From Clostridia bacterium (GTDB lineage: Bacteria; Bacillota; Clostridia; Oscillospirales; CAG-272), in assembly GCA_017532425.1 (NCBI GenBank), contig JAFXJH010000133.1, forward strand, positions 1 to 37,175: DNA of 37,175 bases. Reading direction: 5' to 3'. Positions 33,812 through 37,175 of the stretch are shown piece by piece. The stretch's first letter is position 1, and each line of letters starts with the position of its first letter. The notes below the pieces were generated by a model. That model did not search any database and was not told where the DNA came from. It saw only the letters and a list, made by a program, of their open reading frames with translations. The position numbers and the translations under genes were made by a program.

Positions 33812-33936
33812 TTTTATTCGCCTATAACGAGTGATACTGCTTTGCAGGGATATTTGCTTCGCAAGTTTTGTAGGCGAATAAAATATCACTGAAGCTAAAA
33901 GCTTCAATATCACTATTGTAATCCAATAATATCACT
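33811..33936. repeat. Hairpin array with ATATCACT direct repeats
   Basis: An outer 14-bp inverted repeat ATTTTATTCGCCTA/TAGGCGAATAAAAT (33811-33824 with 33871-33884) encloses two small hairpins (CTGC-TTT-GCAG and TTGC-TTC-GCAA). Three ATATCACT units follow, starting at 33883, 33907 and 33929, separated by GAAGCT-AAA-AGCTTC and ATTG-TAATC-CAAT. Inside the outer stem, variants of the same unit (GTATCACT, ATATCCC) run on the other strand. No protein gene lies in 33746-34261. It is not a CRISPR: units are 8 bp and the spacers are themselves palindromes. Confidence 0.8.
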
Positions 33937-33978
33937 CTTGTTTTCTCTGCTGACTTATGTTATAACAAACAGAGGTAT

Positions 33979-34010
33979 GGGCTTTGCCCTGAGCCTTTGT
34001 AATACAAAGG
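33979..34010. repeat. Two short hairpins abutting the tRNA fragment
   Basis: GGGC-TTT-GCCC (33979-33989) and CCTTTGT-AAT-ACAAAGG (33994-34010) end 5 bp before the tRNA-Pro 3' half and continue the style of the hairpin array. Confidence 0.6.
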
Positions 34011-34015
34011 CGAAA

Positions 34016-34061
34016 CTTGGGGTGGTAGAGGCCGCAAGTTCAAGTCTTGTCACTCAGACCA
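34016..34061 (+). pseudogene. 3' half of tRNA-Pro(GGG): probable integration attachment site
   Basis: The sequence matches canonical tRNA positions 32-76. The anticodon loop is TTGGGGT (anticodon GGG), the 3' anticodon stem GGTAG, the variable loop AGGCC, the T arm GCAAG-TTCAAGT-CTTGT, the acceptor 3' strand CACTCAG, the discriminator A and the encoded CCA. The bases before it (GAAAC) cannot form the 5' anticodon stem, so the match breaks at the anticodon loop. Tyrosine integrases commonly recombine at this point of tRNA genes, leaving the 3' half at one end of the element. Unlike the tRNA-Pro(CGG) in this window, CCA is encoded. Confidence 0.85.
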
Positions 34062-34092
34062 AAATCGGAGGTTCAACCGAATCTCCGATTTT
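34061..34092 (+). terminator. tRNA-type terminator
   Basis: Stem AAAATCGGAG/CTCCGATTTT (34061-34070 with 34083-34092) directly follows the CCA of the tRNA fragment, as expected for its native terminator. Confidence 0.8.
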
Positions 34093-34143
34093 CTTTTGTT
34101 TCCTCGCAAATTCTCTTGAAATCTCTCGTTTTCGTGATAAACA

Positions 34144-34188
34144 TAATGGGCTCGTTCTTCCCTGCTTCGAGGGTTGAACAAGCCCATT
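34144..34188. terminator. Nested hairpin, possible terminator
   Basis: AATGGGCTCGTTC pairs with GAACAAGCCCATT (one mismatch), with CCCT/AGGG inside. TTTT follows on the plus strand. Nearby, TTTGACCAC occurs twice about 12 bp apart (around 34197-34215). No gene is supported in 34093-34227. Confidence 0.55.
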
Positions 34189-34227
34189 TTTCGCCTTTGA
34201 CCACATGTTTGACCACTTGCGGAGATT

Positions 34228-34259
34228 TTTGCACTTTTCTCGGCTATAAAAAGTGCAAA
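34228..34259 (-). terminator. Terminator of the two-gene AT-rich island
   Basis: 11-bp stem TTTGCACTTTT/AAAAGTGCAAA. It lies 2 bp beyond the stop of the 34262 gene, with a T-run on the minus strand. Confidence 0.72.
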
Positions 34260-34261
34260 TT

Positions 34262-35356
34262 TTACTGCTTCGATTCAAGCCACACATAAAAGTTTTCCAA
34301 AACTTCAATCATTAAAGATCCCACCTCGTGGCGCAAAAATGTATCTTGATTGATTCCATTTGATTCAAAACACTCGAAGAGTTTTTTGTTAAAATCGTAT
34401 TTTTCATTGAGTGTAATAAAGTCTTTTGTTTTAATTTTCGATAACCTTTCTTTATCAATCAAATTGTGCAAAACAAAAGCTATACTCATTTTGTATCTAA
34501 TTGTACCTATATGCTCTGTCGCCTTCAGATTTTCAGTAAGCAACGATATATAGTGCAACGCCACAGGATATCTAACAAATGGGATACAATGATATTCCAA
34601 ACATGAAATAATGACATCAATAGCCTGCTGTATGCATCCATATACTAACATAAAAAAGTTATATGCATCTGATTTGGATTCATCTATCATATAGTCGTTT
34701 TCTTTTAATGCCTCTACAAACCGAACTTTAAAATCAAGGCTTCTATCATCGTTTTCAGAAAAAACAACTAAATTTCCTATATCACTTCTTGCGTGGCACA
34801 AAATATCATCAATAGTATTACATTTTGAAAAGAAATCCTTTAGGCCTTCAATATCGATAAATAAGCTTGCAAATGTGCGCTCCCCTATTTCAAAAAATTC
34901 CTCACTTGAAGAATATTGATTAAACAATCTTAACGGAACAACAAATATAGTACCTTGACAGTTTTCGATTATTTTAATGTTATCCTCAGCAGTTTTTCCA
35001 ATTTGATCGTACAATTTATGAGATGCTTTTCCGTCTGCTAAACTTTTGCAAATAGAAGAATATTTACTAAGTGGATCATCCAAAATATGTTGCTTTCCAA
35101 TAAGCAAAAACGGAAGATGCTCTTTATCATCATAATCCAAATAGGTGGCTGCCGTAAAAACATAACTCTCGTCACCCGCAAATCCAGATGCCAGATACAA
35201 TCTGACAACATCCATATGCCTGTACCAAAACAAATTTATTTCATCTAACGCCTGAACAGAAAAGCCAGTTTTCAACTTTGGCAATAATTTCTGAAGCAAT
35301 ACTTTATATTCAATTTGTATTTGCGTCATCTTCTCCATTAAAAGATTTGATTTCAA
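34262..35356 (-). CDS. Unrecognised protein, partner of the DUF5677-like gene
   Basis: About 364 residues, rich in Phe, Tyr, Asp and Lys, with no signal peptide. GGAGGTGA lies 9 bp before a TTG at 35356, making that the best start; ATG codons at 35338 and 35329 lack a good site. It overlaps the upstream gene by about 47 bp, so the two are translationally coupled. Predicted as mostly alpha-helical, with QQAIDVIISCLEYHC and YPVALHYISLLTENL segments; no catalytic motif is seen. Base composition is visibly more AT-rich than the glycan genes. I recognise no family. Stable coupling to a DUF5677-like gene beside an integration scar suggests a two-component accessory, perhaps defence, module. Confidence 0.75.
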   Translation of the reverse strand: MKSNLLMEKMTQIQIEYKVLLQKLLPKLKTGFSVQALDEINLFWYRHMDVVRLYLASGFAGDESYVFTAATYLDYDDKEHLPFLLIGKQHILDDPLSKYSSICKSLADGKASHKLYDQIGKTAEDNIKIIENCQGTIFVVPLRLFNQYSSSEEFFEIGERTFASLFIDIEGLKDFFSKCNTIDDILCHARSDIGNLVVFSENDDRSLDFKVRFVEALKENDYMIDESKSDAYNFFMLVYGCIQQAIDVIISCLEYHCIPFVRYPVALHYISLLTENLKATEHIGTIRYKMSIAFVLHNLIDKERLSKIKTKDFITLNEKYDFNKKLFECFESNGINQDTFLRHEVGSLMIEVLENFYVWLESKQ

Positions 35357-36803
35357 AACCAATCACCTCCTCAAATAGTGCTTTTGGTAAAGAATATAAC
35401 TCATCTAAAAATGTTAAAGTTTTATTCATCACCATCACGCAATCTGGCATTACAGATTTTAAAACTATTCTGTCATCAATGTCAGGGATGCAATGATACT
35501 GATGTGCTGGGTTGTTGCATTTTAATAATGAAGATTCTCTAACAGCTCCCCATAATCCATGTTCGAATGAAGAATCATAGTCATAGTATAAACCGTATAA
35601 AAGCTTTTCGCCTACGCTTTCAAATTTTTCTCTAATGCCTTGGTTATTGAAATATCCGGTATCCATATTAATGAATTCTTCCTCCTTAAACTCATTAACA
35701 ATCGCTTCAACATAGAATTGATCGAAATGTGGTTTACCTTCTGCCCCAAACTCTCTATGCTTTGCCAATACGAGTTTATAGCATCCTAACCCATACAATT
35801 TATAATCTTTCCATATGTTCTCATGATTGCTTTCATTTTTCACAAGATACTTCATCATCATATAATTCTCAATGAGCCCTCTAACACAATTTCTACCAGA
35901 GATAGAATTGAACAAGCTGTGTTCGTACGCCTCTTTTAAACGCTTGTAGGAATATGTAGCTATCCCTAATAACACATTCATTTTATCTTCCAAAGGAGAG
36001 GTTGCAACATACAACTCAGATAAATATTCAAAAATTTCGTGAAGCTTTTCCATATAAACATCTATTGGACGGTTTTCTATTGGAAATTCAATTGTGTAAA
36101 GAGTGCATTCTGTCATTTCACTCATTCTCCTCCAAAATTTTTTAATATATGTAGAATCGGGCGTTTCAAAATTGAGAACCATCATTTCAAGAGATCGAAC
36201 ATTCCCGCCAGCCATATTCATCATCTCATCGTCATGAGATAACTGCGGATACCGACATAGCAATTCAGCATCCATTTTCTGCAAATGCATTTTTCCTTTT
36301 AACAAATGATAATACAAAGCTACAAATCTAATATCTGTTGACATATTAGACTGATGACCCATAATCTCTTTCATCGTTTCGATCAATGCCTCGCATCTAT
36401 ATTCTATACTTAGATCAGTTACAAAGAATGCCTCGCAAAATTCCGGATTTTCGCTTTCCGTAATTATCACGGTTAATGGTGCGAGAACATCTGCTCTGAT
36501 TTCTTTTTTTATTATACTGTAAAATTCTAATTGAATATGGGAATCCAATTTTAATATCTGAGATAATCTAGCAGTGAATAATTCGGGAGCCAATCTATGC
36601 AACTCTGAAATTATCTTATATAATTTATTTAATCCCTCATCACGACCCAGAGTACGGAATATCAATCCTATCCAAATATACTCCGGCATACGCCCGTATG
36701 TCCATGACTTTTCATCGGACAGCTCTTGTATTTGAGGTATAGAATTAAAGGGAGTAATAAATTTTCCCTTTTTAAATTTATGATCTGATAATTTGCTTTT
36801 CAT
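35310..36803 (-). CDS. DUF5677-like protein of unknown function
   Basis: A 497-residue, mostly helical protein starting after GGGAGGATAGCA. The C-terminal half (about 285-450) resembles DUF5677: an Arg-Glu helix pair SGRNCVRGLIENYMMMKYL, a linker with KLVLAKHREFG, and a late SSFEHGLWGAVRESSL segment where the family has a conserved His. The N-terminal 280 residues are unrecognised. DUF5677 proteins are common in accessory islands and some are suspected phage-defence parts, but no reaction is known. No clear promoter lies in the 45 bp upstream, so it may be read from the alcohol dehydrogenase side. The domain assignment is from memory of the family, not a search. Confidence 0.7.
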   Translation of the reverse strand: MKSKLSDHKFKKGKFITPFNSIPQIQELSDEKSWTYGRMPEYIWIGLIFRTLGRDEGLNKLYKIISELHRLAPELFTARLSQILKLDSHIQLEFYSIIKKEIRADVLAPLTVIITESENPEFCEAFFVTDLSIEYRCEALIETMKEIMGHQSNMSTDIRFVALYYHLLKGKMHLQKMDAELLCRYPQLSHDDEMMNMAGGNVRSLEMMVLNFETPDSTYIKKFWRRMSEMTECTLYTIEFPIENRPIDVYMEKLHEIFEYLSELYVATSPLEDKMNVLLGIATYSYKRLKEAYEHSLFNSISGRNCVRGLIENYMMMKYLVKNESNHENIWKDYKLYGLGCYKLVLAKHREFGAEGKPHFDQFYVEAIVNEFKEEEFINMDTGYFNNQGIREKFESVGEKLLYGLYYDYDSSFEHGLWGAVRESSLLKCNNPAHQYHCIPDIDDRIVLKSVMPDCVMVMNKTLTFLDELYSLPKALFEEVIGFEIKSFNGEDDANTN

Positions 36804-36848
36804 TGCTATCCTCCCTTCGTTTCGCCTTATAGTCTATTTCTCTAACGC

Positions 36849-37175
36849 TTAACATTTCACCGCAACTTTTATAACTCCGTCGCGTTTATTTTCAAACAGT
36901 TCATATGCCTCGTCGATTTTCGATATCGGATAGGTATGCGTGATCAGCGGCTCGGTGTCGAGCTTGCCCTCGGCAATGAGCTTCAGCGTTTCCTCGCAAT
37001 CGCAACCGTCAACGCCGCCGGTCTTGAAGGTCAGATTCTTGCCGTACATATTCGGCAGAGGCAAGGTCTGCACCTTGTCGTAAAGTGCCACCACCGTAAC
37101 AATTGCATTTGGGCGAGCACACTGCCATGCAAGCTCGAAGGTGTTATCTGTTCCTGCCACCTCAAGCACTACATC
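36849..37175 (-). CDS. Zinc-type medium-chain alcohol dehydrogenase, C-terminal part (cut by window)
   Basis: The frame is open to the last base of the window, so the N-terminal catalytic half is outside. The visible 108 residues contain the end of the Rossmann fold (VLEVAGTDNTFELAWQCARP, then IVTVVALY) and the usual C-terminus (HTYPISKIDEAYELFENKRDGVIKVAVKC). This matches NAD(P)-dependent MDR dehydrogenases such as threonine, sorbitol or butanediol dehydrogenases. Its GC content and codon use return to the higher level, unlike the two AT-rich genes before it. Confidence 0.85.
   Translation of the reverse strand, partial: DVVLEVAGTDNTFELAWQCARPNAIVTVVALYDKVQTLPLPNMYGKNLTFKTGGVDGCDCEETLKLIAEGKLDTEPLITHTYPISKIDEAYELFENKRDGVIKVAVKC

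Noticed and set aside
33883..33936. CRISPR-like repeats
   Set aside because: Units are 8 bp, spacers are 14-16 bp palindromes, and no cas genes are present.
34016..34061. A functional tRNA gene ending here
   Set aside because: No 5' acceptor strand, D arm or 5' anticodon stem can be formed upstream.
3692..34061. The two tRNA-Pro tails as attL/attR of one 30-kb element
   Set aside because: They are in opposite orientation, have different anticodons, differ in the T and acceptor stems, and only one encodes CCA.
34054..34308. 84-codon minus-strand frame over the tRNA fragment and terminators
   Set aside because: It runs through the tRNA 3' end and three hairpins and has no ribosome site. It might be the decayed tail of an integrase, but nothing in the sequence proves it.

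Overview
The window looks like a chromosomal segment of an uncultured gut- or rumen-type Clostridia (Firmicutes, Oscillospirales/Christensenellales-like). This is inferred from strong GGAGG-type ribosome binding sites, near-consensus sigma-A promoters with mostly 17-bp spacers, moderate GC, heavy ATA (Ile) use, and a dense set of plant and host glycan enzymes with no Bacteroidetes-type SusC/SusD genes. None of the glycosidases shows a signal peptide, so most of the glycan breakdown is probably cytosolic, acting on imported oligosaccharides.

Layout. 1-3.3 kb: 3' part of a GH28-like beta-helix protein, a transglutaminase-like protein, and a convergent alkaline-phosphatase-superfamily phosphohydrolase. 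3.4-3.8 kb: a minus-strand tRNA-Pro(CGG) followed by a 161-bp tandem duplication that repeats the tRNA 3' end and carries two unrelated perfect hairpins. 3.9-6.5 kb: GH2 glycosidase and MBL-fold hydrolase. 6.6-7.2 kb: small HTH regulator. 7.4-11.5 kb (minus): a likely operon of TIM-barrel isomerase/epimerase, membrane protein, SGNH esterase and GH43. 11.6-14.9 kb (minus): lactaldehyde-reductase-like Fe-ADH plus GH36 alpha-galactosidase. 15.0-18.8 kb: second SGNH hydrolase, Nudix hydrolase, and an Eis-like acetyltransferase / membrane protein / GH43 operon. 19-20.4 kb: membrane-bound XRE regulator. 20.7-21.8 kb: CE15-like esterase with its own promoter and putative operator. 22-24.2 kb: three tandem paralogous membrane proteins. 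24.4-30.7 kb (minus): GH78 rhamnosidase, AAA ATPase, GH92 mannosidase split by a frameshift, and an MFS transporter. 30.9-33.7 kb (plus): M55 D-aminopeptidase and heparinase II/III-type lyase.

33.75-36.8 kb differs in character. It starts with an array of short hairpins and ATATCACT repeats, then the exact 3' half of a tRNA-Pro(GGG) from anticodon loop to CCA with its terminator (a classic integration-site signature), then two overlapping, visibly AT-rich minus-strand genes. One encodes a DUF5677-like protein and the other an unrecognised protein. This pair is the best candidate in the window for an undescribed, possibly defence-related, system. A partial zinc-type alcohol dehydrogenase closes the window.

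Together the glycan genes could remove rhamnose, mannose, galactose, xylose/arabinose, uronate esters and acetyl groups from complex plant polymers. FucO-like reduction of lactaldehyde (from rhamnose or fucose) fits the rhamnosidase. These roles are inferred from families, not shown by the sequence alone.
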